A program made the translations under genes and the position numbers. The notes beneath the pieces are model-generated. The model saw nothing but the letters and a program-made list of their open reading frames with translations. It was not told the DNA's origin and did no database searches. 64,000 bases of DNA from Mermis nigrescens (lineage: Eukaryota > Nematoda > Enoplea > Mermithida > Mermithidae), in assembly GCA_036768485.1 (NCBI GenBank), contig JAVLUZ010000165.1, forward strand, positions 2,120,075-2,184,074, in the 5' to 3' direction. How positions within the stretch are numbered: position 1 is the stretch's first letter; each line of letters starts with the position of its first letter. This document shows positions 1 to 11,342 of this stretch, piece by piece.

Positions 1-345
1 AAAATGGCGGATACGCGTCAGAAACATCGTTTTCCGACGTTTCTGACGATGCTCTATCTTTCTCAAGCATAAAAACGAAAAAAATTTAAAAAAATCTAAA
101 AATTTGAATAAGTGCAAAGAAAATGTAGTCCAAAAATGAGTAGGTACATATTTGACGCGAAGCGACAAAAATTTGACACTTTTAAGCAAACAGGTAGCTC
201 GACATGCTTAGGACATCACATTTTCTACGAAATTCTTAGAAACTTTTAGAAAATCGCGAATTCTGGGAAGGGAATAAAAAAATTTCTGGAGGGTGAAGAC
301 CTTTCTGCAGTGGGAGTGAAAACCCCGGAACCCACCTCCGCAATA
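1..345. repeat. Partial hAT-like MITE at left edge
   Basis: The sequence resembles the family seen complete at 33311-33724. It has a 'GTCAGAAACATCGTTTTCC' type segment, a 'gaattctggg' segment and a block on GTGAAAACCCC. The left end is outside the window, so no TSD can be checked. Confidence 0.4.
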
Positions 346-803
346 TCATATATATGAGGAGGTATTCAGAAGCAAGAGAACGGAATTAGGAACATACCAC
401 GATATACTACGCATTATTCCGAGTTACATTTGTATGTGAAAGTATAGCAAACTCAGCAAGCATGTACATAAGACATCCAGAATTCAGGTCTTGCAGGCGA
501 TCCAAGCTCAAAACAACTATCTCTTACCGCCTTTAACATTAAAATGCGACACTTCTGTCTAGTTTTATGTCTTCAAGTCAACATTGTTCACTTAATCTTC
601 TAACAATCATTTTGTAATTTCTCAAGGAAGTGGACGGAATAGATCATCCACAAGAAACGGAAAAATAACGAAAAAGCAAGTTCGTTCCGGTCTACTGAAA
701 GCATAGTTATATACCAGCCGAAAACGTCATTTTCATTTTTAACCCATGCTGAAGGTATAAAATAATAAATGTGTGACGCTCTTCCTTAACCATACTAAAT
801 TAC

Positions 804-933
804 TTCGTATTTCCAACGGCGGATAAATGATGCCAACTAACGCCTTGCCACTTTTTGAAGGCTCTGTGTTAGTTTGAATGTCCGGGCCCTTGTCGCTCAC
901 AACAGGAATAGCTTCACTAGTTTGTTCAGGCAT
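804..933 (-). CDS. SF3A1: SF3A1 (splicing factor 3A subunit 1), first coding exon
   Basis: Splicing factor 3A subunit 1 is part of the SF3a complex of the U2 snRNP and acts in the nucleus at branch-site recognition. On the minus strand the exon starts with ATG (complement of 931-933), with an in-frame TAG three codons upstream. It encodes about 43 residues: a variable acidic/Ser-rich N-terminus, then KALVGIIYPPLEIR. This matches the conserved KPVVGIIYPPPEVR that leads into the first SURP module of SF3A1. The exon ends at 804 with donor GTAATT after one base of the next codon (phase 1). That suits the Asn expected next in the family. No continuation (NIVDKT-like) is visible in 1-800, so intron 1 is at least 800 bp and the rest of the gene lies left of the window. 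Assignment rests on one short but well-conserved motif. Confidence 0.8.
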
Positions 934-1457
934 TGTTAACTATTTTACATGCAATACAAAGCAGGAATTGAAGTAAAATAATTAGAATTTCATAATTAGC
1001 GATTTATTGAGATTATTTGCAGTGGTAAATGCACGATTTTCTTAAGGGAGGGATTATATCTAATCGTTCTTCAAAACTGTCAAAAATACATAGGTCTAAA
1101 AATCCGCAATTCACGTGCCCGATGCAAAAATTATTCAAAAATTCCACTATTTCCGGTAATTTTGTGCCAAAAAGCTTTAAGCGCCTCTCATTCTTTGCAC
1201 GTCGTTTTAATTGTTAGAAGATGCGAGGAAAATGAAACGAAAATAAGAATATTGCCAAAATTATCAAATTTCAAAGTTTAAAATCCAATTTTAATAAAAA
1301 AAATTGAAAAACGATACAGGACGGCACACCTAGGCAATAATATGTTTGTGCTCGTCCACAAGACGGGAGAACCAATACTTGGACGGGGAGAAGGGGTCAT
1401 TCGGACGGGGATATTCTGTAAAGCACGCCTGAAAATCCATCTTTTGAGCATAGACAG
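934..1457. other. 5' flank of SF3A1, no gene seen
   Basis: This is AT-rich DNA upstream of the minus-strand SF3A1 start. It presumably holds its 5' UTR and promoter, but no TATA box or other motif stands out. Open frames here are short and unconvincing. Confidence 0.4.
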
Positions 1458-1680
1458 CGACTTTTTAAGCTGGACAACCACTTTTCTGGACTAGACAAAC
1501 CCATTTTTGGACCCGGACAACCACTTTTTGGGCCAAACCAACCACCTTTCAAAGCTGGATAGCCATTTCGGAACAAAAGCAGCCAATTTTCGAAACTGGA
1601 CAGCCAATTTTCAAGCTCTCAATAGGACAACCGCTTTTTCAAGCAGGACAACCACTCTTTATTTAGAAGGTTGGACGGTA
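1458..1680. repeat. Degenerate minisatellite, ~20-24 bp unit
   Basis: About ten diverged copies of a unit like GCTGGACAACCACTTTTC follow each other, with variants such as GGACAGCCAATTTTC and GGACAACCGCTTTTTC. Confidence 0.7.
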
Positions 1681-1739
1681 AAAACCATTGATTATTGCCC
1701 AGGTATACAGGAAAGGCAAAAATCGAAATGATTAATTTT

Positions 1740-2870
1740 TTAATCTGTTTAAGCTTAGGCAGGAACAGTTATTTTTTAAAAATTTAAACTATTTAATTTT
1801 GATTATAAATGAATAATTTTCATCGAGTCAGGTGCAGGAAAATAGGGAAATTTTAAGTAAAATAAAGGAATAAAGCAATACAATTTCAACTAATTGAAAA
1901 ATTTTGGGCACGAACTTAATTTTCTTTCATTTTTCGCAGAAATTCGCTGCAATGTTTCACCGCAAACAAGATAACTTTTTGGTGACTTTCATAGAAACAA
2001 GACTCTAGAAGAGGAAAAAATGGGGAGCAAAAATACATTTCAGAAAACAGGCAAAAAAATCGCATCTTTTCAATGCAACGCTTGATTCGGAAAACGTAAT
2101 TCTAAAACTTCAGAAAAAAGATGGCTTATGTAAAAACTTTAAGGTGAATTACATAGTAACGATTCATAATTGCATAATAATCAAAACAAAGTCGCCGAAT
2201 GGAAAACCGATGAGATTGTAGAATTGTTTTTTATGAAGAAACTTTTTGTTCTAAATCAAAATTACTATTTGGATCATAATGTATGTAAAGTCACAGAAAA
2301 GAGGCAGTTACCTATGTCAAAACTTAAAAGCATGAAATTGAAATAGATTTTATAAATAATTTTCGATTTGAAACAAAATATGAATAGATTTGAATATATG
2401 TCAATATTTTTTCGCAGTATTTTATTAATTATTATGATTTTTTTGAATTTCTTACTTAAGCCCCGGACCCCGTGCCGGAACTTGAAACATCCCTGATACG
2501 CATTCAAAGTACAAAAATTAAAAAAAATTATGCAGATAAAAAATTTTTAATTATACGTAGCCAGTTTTTCATGATAAATTTAACTCTAATCATAAAAGTT
2601 GTGATGTATTATGTGAAAAACATTATGTAATAAGATATTGGAACATCGCTGGAAATGTGGAAATAATTGACAGCCAGAAAATAAATAAATTTTTAGATAT
2701 GGACGGATTAAGTTACGTTGATATACATTATCTTATAATGAAATTGTATTATTAATCAAGCGCATGTTTAGATTGTTATGATTTTCCAACATCCCCAACT
2801 GGACGGAATGCAGAATAGTACGAAACATGTGACTTTCAAAAAATCATGCTTTTACGCTTTTTCTAGCAGA
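1740..2870. other. AT-rich intergenic DNA, nothing recognised
   Basis: There is no coding similarity and no structured repeat apart from A/T runs. Short open frames in this stretch have no recognisable motif. Confidence 0.4.
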
Positions 2871-2873
2871 AAT

Positions 2874-2875
<2 letters not shown>

Positions 2876-2906
<31 letters not shown>
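2876..2906. repeat. (TA)n microsatellite
   Basis: An uninterrupted TA dinucleotide run of about 15 units. Confidence 0.9.
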
Positions 2907-2912
<6 letters not shown>

Positions 2913-3029
2913 AATGCAGAATAGAAAAAAGAGACAAATAACTATTATAGATACACGAGGTTATGGTCGGCAGGAAGTATCTGAGAAATCGAGATCAATA
3001 AATTAAATCTTCGCCTTTTTGCCAACCGA

Positions 3030-3775
3030 ATGAAGAAAAGGGACGCAACTTATCAAAAACTTCAGATTCATGAGTTGGAATCGTTAGAATTCCAAAGAAT
3101 TATTTTCGACTCAAATATGGATTATAAAATTTTCCATGGTTTCAATAATACAAATCCTAATGATCTTTTTACTGTCATTAAATTCTCAACCACCCAGACT
3201 CTAAATTGTATTGAACTCAGAAATACAAAATTCTGATTAGTAGGTGATGGATTATCCTGTCTAAATGCTAAAAAAATTTTCATTTTCAATCTCAACGTCA
3301 CTCGAGCCCAAAATCGTTAAAAGCTCACGTTACCAGTTGTCCGTTCCAATGCTCAATTTAACGACTTCTCACATCGCTATCTAGAGATTTGGAACAATCT
3401 ACCTGATCATGTCGCCGCATCCCAAAACAATGGATTGTTAAAAGAAAAGCTCCAAAGAATTGATTTTTCAATTTTCCTGATGGGGCCTACGTAGCTATCG
3501 CCCTGTGATGTGTTATCTTCTTTAAGTCGTCATTTTATTATGTACACGTGTTTTATCTAATTTCGTGTATTACTTCTGTACAATAAAATATTTCCTTGTC
3601 TTGTCATGTCTTATATCTGAAAAACACTCTTTTTCGAGTAAGATTGTTTCATTATGGAATAAGTTACCCAACGATATTATCTGTCCTTCTTCGGTAAATG
3701 TTTTTCAGATAAAGGTTAGAACTTTCCTTCTGGCAAAAAATCATCTGCCTGCAAAAATCGAACAAATCTAGAGAG
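3030..3775 (+). pseudogene. LINE (CR1/Jockey-like) ORF2 C-terminal relics
   Basis: Broken reading frames give the tail typical of non-LTR retrotransposon ORF2. They include ELESLEFQRIIFDSNM and YKIFHGF at 3030-3235, and FSHRYLEIWNNLP with a terminal FLMGPT at about 3355-3495. A second such tail, KIVSLWNKLPNDI, lies at 3630-3770. Frameshifts and stops separate the pieces. The stretch at 3500-3600 has the LINE 3' UTR look (CAATAAAATATTT). At least two truncated copies lie end to end. Confidence 0.65.
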
Positions 3776-3872
3776 TTCGTAGTCACATGAATTTGCAGTG
3801 ATAATTATTGTGTTTTATCGTATTTGTGCATGATTTTATTTTACATGTCCCACTGACTTCGTAATAAATATT

Positions 3873-4270
3873 TGATTTCGACTTTTCGAAAGCTTTTGAT
3901 AAAATTCCCATTATCTAAGCTTTTATATAAGCGCTCTAAATATGGAATAAAAAGTCTCACTTTTCAATTGGCTCGATTCTTTTTTACATGGTCGATCTCA
4001 GGGTGTTTGTGTTAACGGAGTTATTTCTGATTTCATACCTGTTAGCAGTGGTGTCTCTCTAGGTAGTTGTATTAGTCCTACTTTATTCTTAATTTATGTT
4101 AATGACCTATGTAACTTGGCAACTTCCTGTTGCTACGAAAGAATGTGCACTTTACGTCTTGATAAAAATGATCCAAAAAAGCTTTATTCTTCGAATAATA
4201 TAACTATTCCAAATGACATTAGTTCCCTTCGTGATCTAGGCGTTTATATTTCCCATAATCTTGATTGAGC
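3873..4270 (+). pseudogene. LINE reverse transcriptase core fragment
   Basis: Translation in shifting frames shows DFSKAFDKIP (RT motif A region, about 3874-3912). It then shows SGVSLGSCISPTLFLIYVND (about 4048-4107), a diverged GVPQGSVLGPLLFLIYIND block. LRDLGVYISHNLD follows near 4235-4266. The catalytic YADD segment is not visible. Frameshifts and stops make it non-functional. Confidence 0.7.
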
Positions 4271-4289
4271 TGCTAAACATTAATTTTAC

Positions 4290-4435
4290 AATTCTGTTGT
4301 CGGGGCATACCTAGTTGTATCACACTCCGTGGTCTGCATGTGTTATTCTTCAGTCGCTGTTTTATCATGTATTTATGCTTTACCAAATTTCGTGTATTTT
4401 TCTGGACAATAAATATTTTATTGTTCTTGCAAGGA
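4290..4435 (+). pseudogene. LINE 3' end relic
   Basis: The stretch 'GTCGGGGCATACCTAG' followed by 'GGACAATAAATATTTTATTG' repeats the LINE 3' end seen again at 5687-5815. Confidence 0.55.
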
Positions 4436-4771
4436 ACGTTTAAATCACATAATTAAAAGAGCTGCGTCTCGTCGTTTTCTAATACACAAAGCTTTTTTCT
4501 CGTGATAAAGATATTTTAGTTAGGGCCTATACTATTTAAATAAGACCCATGCTTGAGTTTTCTGTTTCTGTATGAAATCCATATTATGCAAATGATATAA
4601 ATCGTCGTAATAGTAAATAAAAATAAATGAAAAAGTAATTTTTCTCATAATAATAATAATATTTATTAGCCAATTACTTCCGTAGAAAATGCAATGAAAA
4701 ATAACATGAAAGAAGGATTTAACGAAAGATAATGTCGAAAGAACGAAAGAAAGTTTACAGCATAGCTAGTA

Positions 4772-5014
4772 ATGGCTGAGATGTACAGGCGGATCGCGAA
4801 CAAGTTATCTTCTCTCGAACGCCTAGAGCTTCTTAACCTATCTTCTTCAGAACTTCGTCGTATTCACATATGTCTATGTCTCATGTATCAAATTATTAAC
4901 GGTTTATCTTGTATTGATACTAATGAATTTTTTATTTTTAGTTCCAACGTCACTCGAGCTAAAAATCGTTATAGACTTATAGGCATTGGTGTAGCTGGTT
5001 CACATATGTATTAA
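4772..5014 (+). pseudogene. LINE ORF2 C-terminal relic
   Basis: An 80-codon open stretch includes LERLELLNLSSSELRRIHIC, YQIINGLSCIDTNEFF and FSSNVTRAKNRYRL. These correspond to the post-RT tail of the same LINE family as 5815-6366. It is truncated at both ends. Confidence 0.6.
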
Positions 5015-5135
5015 GATAGCCACGTTATAAGTACATATACAGCAAGTAGTATCCGGTGAAAGCTGCCACCTAACTGGTTTGATTTAAGTCAAGTTGAAAA
5101 CAAATACGGCAGCTCTCGGATTTTTTCAGTAGATT

Positions 5136-5279
5136 CATGTGACTGACCAAAATGTTGGTACCAGCGTTTAAAATAAGCCTAAGTAATGGGATGCAACTTC
5201 GCGTCGCTCGCTCCGCTCGTCGCATCCCATTACTCAGGCTTATTTTAATCGCTGGCACCGACATTTTGGTCAGTACATG
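5136..5279. repeat. Long perfect-type inverted repeat (hairpin)
   Basis: Two arms of roughly 55-60 bp are reverse complements with few mismatches. The left arm runs from CATGTGACTGACCAAAATG and the right arm ends CATTTTGGTCAGTACATG. The inner stem is AATGGGATGC/GCATCCCATT. The loop of about 25 bp is GC-rich (cgcgtcgctcgctccgctcg). No TSD was identified. It may be a foldback element. Confidence 0.8.
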
Positions 5280-5341
5280 ATACTAAGCCTAAGTTTAATC
5301 AGCTGGTAAACCAACAAAATATTACGAATACCTTGCAATCT

Positions 5342-5470
5342 TTATCGAAATTAACCAGCTGTTAGTCGACTGGTTATGGTCCTGGACTTTAGAGCCAGAG
5401 GTCCACGTCTCAAATCCGACTGCCAGCAACTTTCTCTCGTTTGCTCAGATGCTACCGACTGCACACATAT
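5342..5470 (+). repeat. Possible tRNA-derived SINE
   Basis: The stretch has a degenerate tRNA layout: an A-box-like GACTGGTTATGGTCCTGG, an anticodon-stem-like region and a weak B box GTCTCAAATCC. The match to the GGTTCRANNCC consensus is imperfect, so this is tentative. Confidence 0.4.
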
Positions 5471-5524
5471 ATACGCCCTTATAATATGACTATGTTAATA
5501 CATATGTGAATAAGCTACACGAAT

Positions 5525-5815
5525 GCCAACTTATATTTCCAGTTGTCCGTTGCAATGTTCACCTCAACGACTTCTACCAAAGATATTTAAAAATTTGAAA
5601 CAAGTTACCTGATCATGTCGTCGCTTCTTCTAACATTGGTCTCTTCAAAAAAGAGCTGCTACACATTTATTTTACCAATTTTATTGTCGGGGCATACCTT
5701 GCTGTATCTTACGCCGTGATCTGTATGTCCTTTTGTTCAGTCACTGATTTTTCATGTATTTGTGTTTTACCAAATTTCGTGTATTATTTCTGGACAATAA
5801 ATATTTTCTTGTCTT
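5525..5815 (+). pseudogene. LINE C-terminal tail and 3' UTR relic
   Basis: A broken frame encodes a LINE tail (FTNFIVGAYLA-like end). It is followed by the shared 3' segment ending in TTCTGGACAATAAATATTTTC. It abuts the next LINE copy. Confidence 0.6.
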
Positions 5816-6366
5816 TGACTTAGGTGTTCTAATGTCTCGAAATTTGAAATTTCAGCAGCACTATCATGGAGTGATTAAAAAATCTTCTCAGCGATCCAGT
5901 CTAATACTGAAGTTATTCTTCTCTCGTGATCATAAAATTCTGTCTCGTGCTTTTGTTGTATATGTTCGTCCGCTTTTAGAGTACTGTTGTACTGTTTGGA
6001 GTCCTTATCGTATTCGAGATATTGATCGTATCGAGCGAGTTCAGCGCAAGTTTACCCGTTGTATTTTTGGTTTTAACAGTGGTTTGTCATATAATGATCG
6101 TTTAAAAAGTCTGTCGTTAGAACGTCTCGAAATACGCCGTATTCGTTTTCCTTTATCCTTTTATTATCAGATTATTAATGGAAAATCACACATTCTCTGT
6201 GACGAGTTTTTCGCTTTTAATCGCAACTATACTCGCTCTGTCAATAACCTTAAAATGACTGTTCCAGTAGCTCGTTCAGATATTCTCAAGTATGATTTCA
6301 GTCATAGATATGTGAATCTGTGGAATTCACTTCCAGTTGATGTTGTAAATTCACCTAGCTTAGAAA
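5815..6366 (+). pseudogene. LINE ORF2 C-terminal fragment, interrupted at 3' end
   Basis: An open stretch encodes VYVRPLLEYCCTVWSPYRI, IDRIERVQRKFTRCIFG, SLERLEIRRIRF and HRYVNLWNSLPVDVVNS. This is the conserved post-RT domain of CR1/Jockey-class non-LTR elements. There is no RT catalytic core, so it is 5'-truncated. Near 6367 the LINE frame runs into an unrelated repeat (copy A). The open frame continues to 6563, but its last ~65 codons are repeat-derived and not LINE. Confidence 0.8.
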
Positions 6367-6935
6367 TTTTTGTAGTTTTTGAAGAATATGGTGTGAACCG
6401 ATTTTGCGCCATTCCGGCAGAACTGCCATACAATTGCGCAAAAACGATACTTTGTGTCACTAAAAGACGCGGAAAAAATAATAAACCAAATCCATACAAA
6501 ACTCACAGAGTTACGGTACTTCAAACATCATACTTCGACATTCACCATTTTGAGCCACTTTAAGGAATTTTAGCAGTTTATCAAAGGTTTCCAATTTTTA
6601 CTAATTAATATTTTCCTGCCATTTTCAAGGTCGCAGATTACAAATAATTAAGTTATACTGCGTGGAAACCAAGATTAAAGAAAAATTTTTTTGTAATTTT
6701 TTGGCCAAATTTTCAAGAAATTTTTTTAAATTTCACTATTTTTAGCATTGTTTACATCCAGTTAAAGATTTCTACTTGAATACGATTCAAACAGCATTTT
6801 TGGATTATCTTAAAGTTCCAACCATTTGAAGATTCAAACAGTGGAATGCTGAATAACATGTACCCAACTTAGGTCGACCTAAGCATCTATACATTGACCT
6901 GAGCATCTATACATCGACCTAAGCATCTATACGTA
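6367..6935 (+). repeat. Unassigned interspersed repeat, copy A
   Basis: It starts GTTTTTGAAGAATATGG, then TTTTGCGCCATTCCGGC, and ends in a minisatellite of GACCTAAGCATCTATAC units (about 3). It shares long near-identical sequence with copies B (6936-7545) and C (10200-10850). It has no coding potential and no clear terminal inverted repeats. It interrupts the LINE ORF. Confidence 0.75.
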
Positions 6936-7545
6936 CTGCGCCATTCCGGCAGAACTGCCATACAATTGCGCAAAAACGATACTTTGTGTCACTAAAAGAC
7001 GCGGAAAAAATAATAAACCAAATCCATACAAAACTCACAGAGTTACGGTACTTCAAACATTATACTTCGACATTCACCATTTTGCGCCACTTTTAGGAAT
7101 TTTTGCAGTTTATCAAAAGTTTCCAATTTTTACTACAAACATATTTTTCTACCATTTTCAAGGTCGCAGATTACAAAAAATTAAGTTATACTGCGCGGAA
7201 ACCAAGATTGAAGAAAAATTTTTTGTAATTTTTTGCCCAAATTTTCAAGAAATTTTTTTTTAATTTCACTATTTTTAGCATTGTTTACATCCAGTTAAAG
7301 ATTTCTACTTAAATACGATTCAAACAGCATTTTTGGATTATCTTAAAGTTCCAACCATTTGAAGATTCAAACAGTGGAATGCAGAATAACATGTACCCAA
7401 CTTAGGTCGACCTAAGCATCTATACATCGACCTGAGCATCTATACATCGACCTAAGCATCTATACGTTGACCTAAGCATCTATACCTCGACCTAAGCGGG
7501 AGCGACCTCGACCTAAGCAGCCGAAAACACCTTCTCAGATAAACT
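6936..7545 (+). repeat. Unassigned interspersed repeat, copy B
   Basis: It follows copy A directly, beginning at the internal TGCGCCATTCCGGCAG segment. It ends with about five GACCTAAGCATCTATAC units, then GCGGGAGCGACCTCGACC and CACCTTCTCAGATA. The A-B pair looks like a head-to-tail dimer. Confidence 0.75.
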
Positions 7546-8380
7546 AAGCCTAAGCCTAAGCGTCATTTAAGCAGAAACTTGAATTTTCACATTATCTAGA
7601 CAGAAAGAACATGCAAAAAATTGTTTTTTCAAATTTAAAAATTTTCAAACAAAATTTTTTTTCCGTAAAATAAAAGTTATTTTTTCGTAATCAGCGACCT
7701 TGAAAATGTCAGATACATATGTTTTCAGCCCAAATTCGGAACATTTTTGGTAAACTGTAAAATACCTCACTTTAATGTAGCTATATCCTGAGTAACTCTA
7801 TCTTCACCAATATTGGTCCGTTTTTCATAAAATTTTTTTCCGCACTTTCTTTATGCATGTCCTCCTCATTTCAATCAATATCGTTCCTTTCCACGTACAT
7901 CTGCAAGTTTTCCGTTCACACCATATAGTAAAGTTTAGCCAAATTTTTAAAACGGCAAACTCAATGCTTTTTGATTTTTCTGTTCATCTGAAGGGGCACG
8001 CGTAAGCTTTTACTTACGTGACTACGTGTCCTGTTGCTGACGTTTTAGTCATATGTCGTTTTATCATATCTTTGTATCGTATGCTGTGTCTTTATTTTTA
8101 CTATGTCTTGTACGTTTTGGCAATAAGTTCCGTTTGTTTTTGTATGTTTGTTTTAGTATTTTTAGTGCATCTCAAGCATGACCCATGCGCTGGCACCAAT
8201 GTGAATGCACATAAGTAAGTAGTGAATTATTCAATTATTCAGTGATGAATTATTTCATTCTATTCTATTCATGAGCCTAGGCCTAGGATACTGGTAAAGA
8301 TTAGGCAATGTTAAGCCAAAAGTTTCAAGGATTAAAGCCTTCATTTTGAGTAAACACCGTCTAAAAGCAAGCATGAGAGG
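7546..8380. other. Intergenic, mostly unique; one LINE-tail-like stretch
   Basis: At 7993-8130, 'GGGGCACGCGTAAGC' followed by a T-rich stretch resembles the LINE 3' ends nearby. No gene is evident elsewhere. Confidence 0.35.
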
Positions 8381-8389
8381 GCCCCCAGG

Positions 8390-8423
8390 CAGGGTTGCTA
8401 AGTGTTCTTGTTTGGCAACCCTG
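8390..8423. repeat. Tiny inverted repeat CAGGGTTGC...GCAACCCTG
   Basis: Perfect 9-bp arms have hAT-like CAGGGTTGC termini separated by 16 bp. It could be a minimal transposon remnant. A further CAGTGTTGCCAGG start lies at 8433. Confidence 0.5.
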
Positions 8424-8432
8424 TCCCCAACC

Positions 8433-8660
8433 AGTGTTGCCAGGTCAAAATTTTAAAAACTACCACAATTCTAGGAAAAACTGCCATCCCCTGTACAAAG
8501 TATATGGAAGCGGCCCAAAAAAACTGCCACGGGTCCCTTGAAAAGATGCCACCTTGTGGTTAAGCAAAGGAATGAGATAAAATGAACAAAAAACAAGAAA
8601 ATGCCAAAATGGAACAAAAATGCCAACCCAGTGTGAACGCTGCACCCAGCCCAGCCTTCG
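8433..8660. repeat. Possible hAT-like MITE remnant
   Basis: It begins CAGTGTTGCCAGG and ends near ATGCCAACCCAGTG, which are roughly inverted. No convincing 8-bp duplication flanks it. Confidence 0.3.
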
Positions 8661-8699
8661 ACTCCGGCCACTATACAGTAAATTACAAAGCATAACTTA

Positions 8700-9380
8700 C
8701 TTATGCGAAATGGTAAACCTGCAGTAAAGTGTTGTTTTGCTCATTTTGCTCTACAGCTTCATATAGAACGACATAAATTTTGAAATGTCTGTCACTTACC
8801 CAACTATTCTCCTGCAAGTCTTTCGTTGCGATTGCTGTTGTTACAGTCGTTTCGTTATGTTCATTGCGATTTTCCATGAACTTTTATATATAAATTTATT
8901 CACTTATGGAAAAGAGTGAGACTTGAGCGAAAGCATCACACGTTATCTTATTTGAGGGTGCTATTAAATTTTTCCGGTCTTTACAATCTTTTTTGTAACA
9001 TCGAGTTCGCATGCTAAAATTTTACGGTTTATTAGCTGCTTTATGTATATCCAAAGTTTAATTTTAATTTGCACGATTTTTCGTAATTAACTTGCATTAT
9101 CTAAAAAATTATAAAGTCATACACACAAAATTTCCTGAAAATTATTGCTCAACATGGATATTAATAAACTCTATTAGCAGGCTCATAGACTTGCATAAAC
9201 AAGCTATCTGCTTACTTACTGTATAGTGTACAGAGTATCGGTACGGCACGGTAGTAACAAACGTAGTTTTTCCACTTTTTTTGGTCCATTTTGTCAACCG
9301 AAATTTTGGGGAATTGAAAAATGACTGGGCTTGGTTGGCATTTGTTAAAAATCTTTGTAATGCAAAAATGCGTTTTGAAG
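8700..9380. other. AT-rich intergenic DNA, nothing recognised
   Basis: No motif-bearing open frame or structured repeat is seen before the GGCGCTTCGCGCC palindrome at 9403. Confidence 0.35.
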
Positions 9381-9435
9381 AGGCAAAAATCCAGAATTTT
9401 TCGGCGCTTCGCGCCGGATCCATTTAATTCTGACG

Positions 9436-10195
9436 CAGGTTCCTCAATTCGAGATTTAGGTGTTTCCTTAACAACAAACTTATCATCTAGTTGTCATTGT
9501 ACTAATATATCAGCAAAAGCTTTGAAAATGAGTGCTTTGATTTTCAAATGTTTTGAATCACGTGATCTTAAAATGTTGGTTCTTGCTTTTAAGAATTATA
9601 TTCGGCCTTTAGTAGAGTATGCTCCAACTGTATGGAGCCCCTATTTGCTTTCTGATATCAACAGGGTGAACGGGTACAGCGAAAATTAACTAAAAGGTTA
9701 ATTGGATATATGGGACTTTCTTATGATGAAAGGTTAAAAGCCTTAAATTTAGAGAGGCTTGAACTCCGTAGAATTTATTTTGATTTAATTGTTACGTATA
9801 ATATTATTCACAATAATCTCTTGCCTTCTGAAGATTTTTATAAGTTTTATGGTCATTCGCGTACTAGAAATGCATTTGCAAATCAGATCTATTTAGAAAA
9901 ATTTCGACTTGATTGTAAAAAGTATTGTTTTGCTACTAGATCAGCTAGAATTTGGAACGATCTTCCACAATATATTCGAAGTTCTCCAAATGTTGAGACA
10001 TTTAAGAGAAATTTGAAAAAGGTTGATTTCGGGAATTTTTTGATGGGGCACACGTGAGCGCAATCTATTTTGCCTGTGTGTCCAGGACATTTCGCATATT
10101 ACACTATGCTATTTTATTTTCCTTGCGACTTTGTTTTACCCTTGTGTATTTTTTCCGAATAAAGTATTAGTATTAGTATTAGTATTCATACGTAC
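9436..10195 (+). pseudogene. LINE ORF2 C-terminal fragment with 3' UTR and ATTAGT tail
   Basis: The first part encodes IRDLGVSLTTNLSSS and NYIRPLVEYAPTVWSPYLLS. A frameshift near 9670 moves it into a second frame encoding LSYDERLKALNLERLELRRI, RSARIWNDLPQYIRSSPNVE and a terminal FLMGHT with stop at 10057. The 3' UTR follows, with AATAAA near 10158, and then an (ATTAGT)n tail. Such 3' microsatellite tails are usual for CR1-like LINEs. The copy is 5'-truncated and broken. Confidence 0.8.
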
Positions 10196-10199
10196 TTGT

Positions 10200-10850
10200 G
10201 GAGTTTTTGAAGAATATGGTGTGAACCGATTTTGCGCCATTCCAGCAGAATTGCCATACAATTGCGCAAAAACGATACTTTGTGTCACTAAAAGATGGGG
10301 AAAAGAATGAACCAAATCCATACGAAACTCACAGAGTTACGGTACTTCAAACATTATACTTCGACATTCATTTTGCGCCACTTTTAGGAATTTTTGCAGT
10401 TTATCAAAAGTTTCCAATTTTTACTACAAACATATTTTTCTACCATTTTCAAGGTCGCAGATTACAAAAAATTAAGTTATACTGCGCGGAAACCAAGATT
10501 GAAGAAAAATTTTTTTGTAATCTTTTGCAGAACGTTTCGAAAATTTTTTTTAAATTTTACCATTTTTAGCATTGTTTACATCCAGTTAAAGGTTTCTACT
10601 TAAATACGATTCAAACGGCATTTTTGGATTATCTCAAAGTTCCATCCATTGAAGATTCAAACAGTGGAATGCAGAATAACATCATGTACCCAATTTAGGT
10701 CGACCTAAGCATCTATACATCGGCCTGAGCATCTACACATCGACCTAAGCATCGATACATCGACGTAAGCATCTATACCTCGATCTAAGCGGGAGCGACC
10801 TCGACGTAAGCAGCCGAAATCACCTTCTCAGATACACTAAGCTGTGCCCA
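10200..10850 (+). repeat. Unassigned interspersed repeat, copy C
   Basis: It begins GAGTTTTTGAAGAATATGG directly after the LINE tail. It follows the same order as copies A and B, including ~20-bp units of CGACCTAAGCATCTATAC. It ends at about CACCTTCTCAGATACACTAAGC. It lies immediately upstream of the DDX11 start. Confidence 0.75.
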
Positions 10851-11051
10851 TGATTTCGCTAGCTATTGTGTTATCTTGTATTATCTTATTTTTCTCGTGG
10901 CTTTTTAGCTTAACTTTTTCTGGATAAACTATATAAGATTAGATTAGAGACTAGATACGGTGACAATACATGACTTGGATCTGTCGTTCCGATCCCCTGT
11001 GGGCAATGGGTATTGACGCGTGAACCCTATTTTGTGCAAGAAAACAATATA

Positions 11052-11342
11052 ATGTCGGCCTTGCAAGTGCAACTCGATATGAATGATGATGAGCTTGATG
11101 GAGCACTTGTTGCTGCATGCGAAAGCATAGTAAAGCGTGAAAAAAGATCAAACAAATTTATCGACTATTCTGCGACTGATTTTAAATTTCCGTTTGAACC
11201 TTACTCAATACAGATTGATTTCATGCGAAACTTGATTGATTGCATTGACATGAGCAAGTTTGGCATCTTTGAAAGCCCAACCGGTACTGGCAAATCGCTC
11301 AGCTTAATATGCGCTTCATTTGCTTGGCTAAATAAGTTTAAG
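11052..11342 (+). CDS. DDX11: DDX11 exon 1
   Basis: It encodes residues 1-97: a short acidic N-terminus, then [13 protein letters not shown] (Q-motif region) and the Walker A block [20 protein letters not shown]. It ends phase 0 at donor GTAAAA. Confidence 0.92.

Noticed and set aside
8018..8218. 66-codon open frame with hydrophobic residues
   Set aside because: It begins in a stretch resembling LINE 3' ends and shows no protein family signature.
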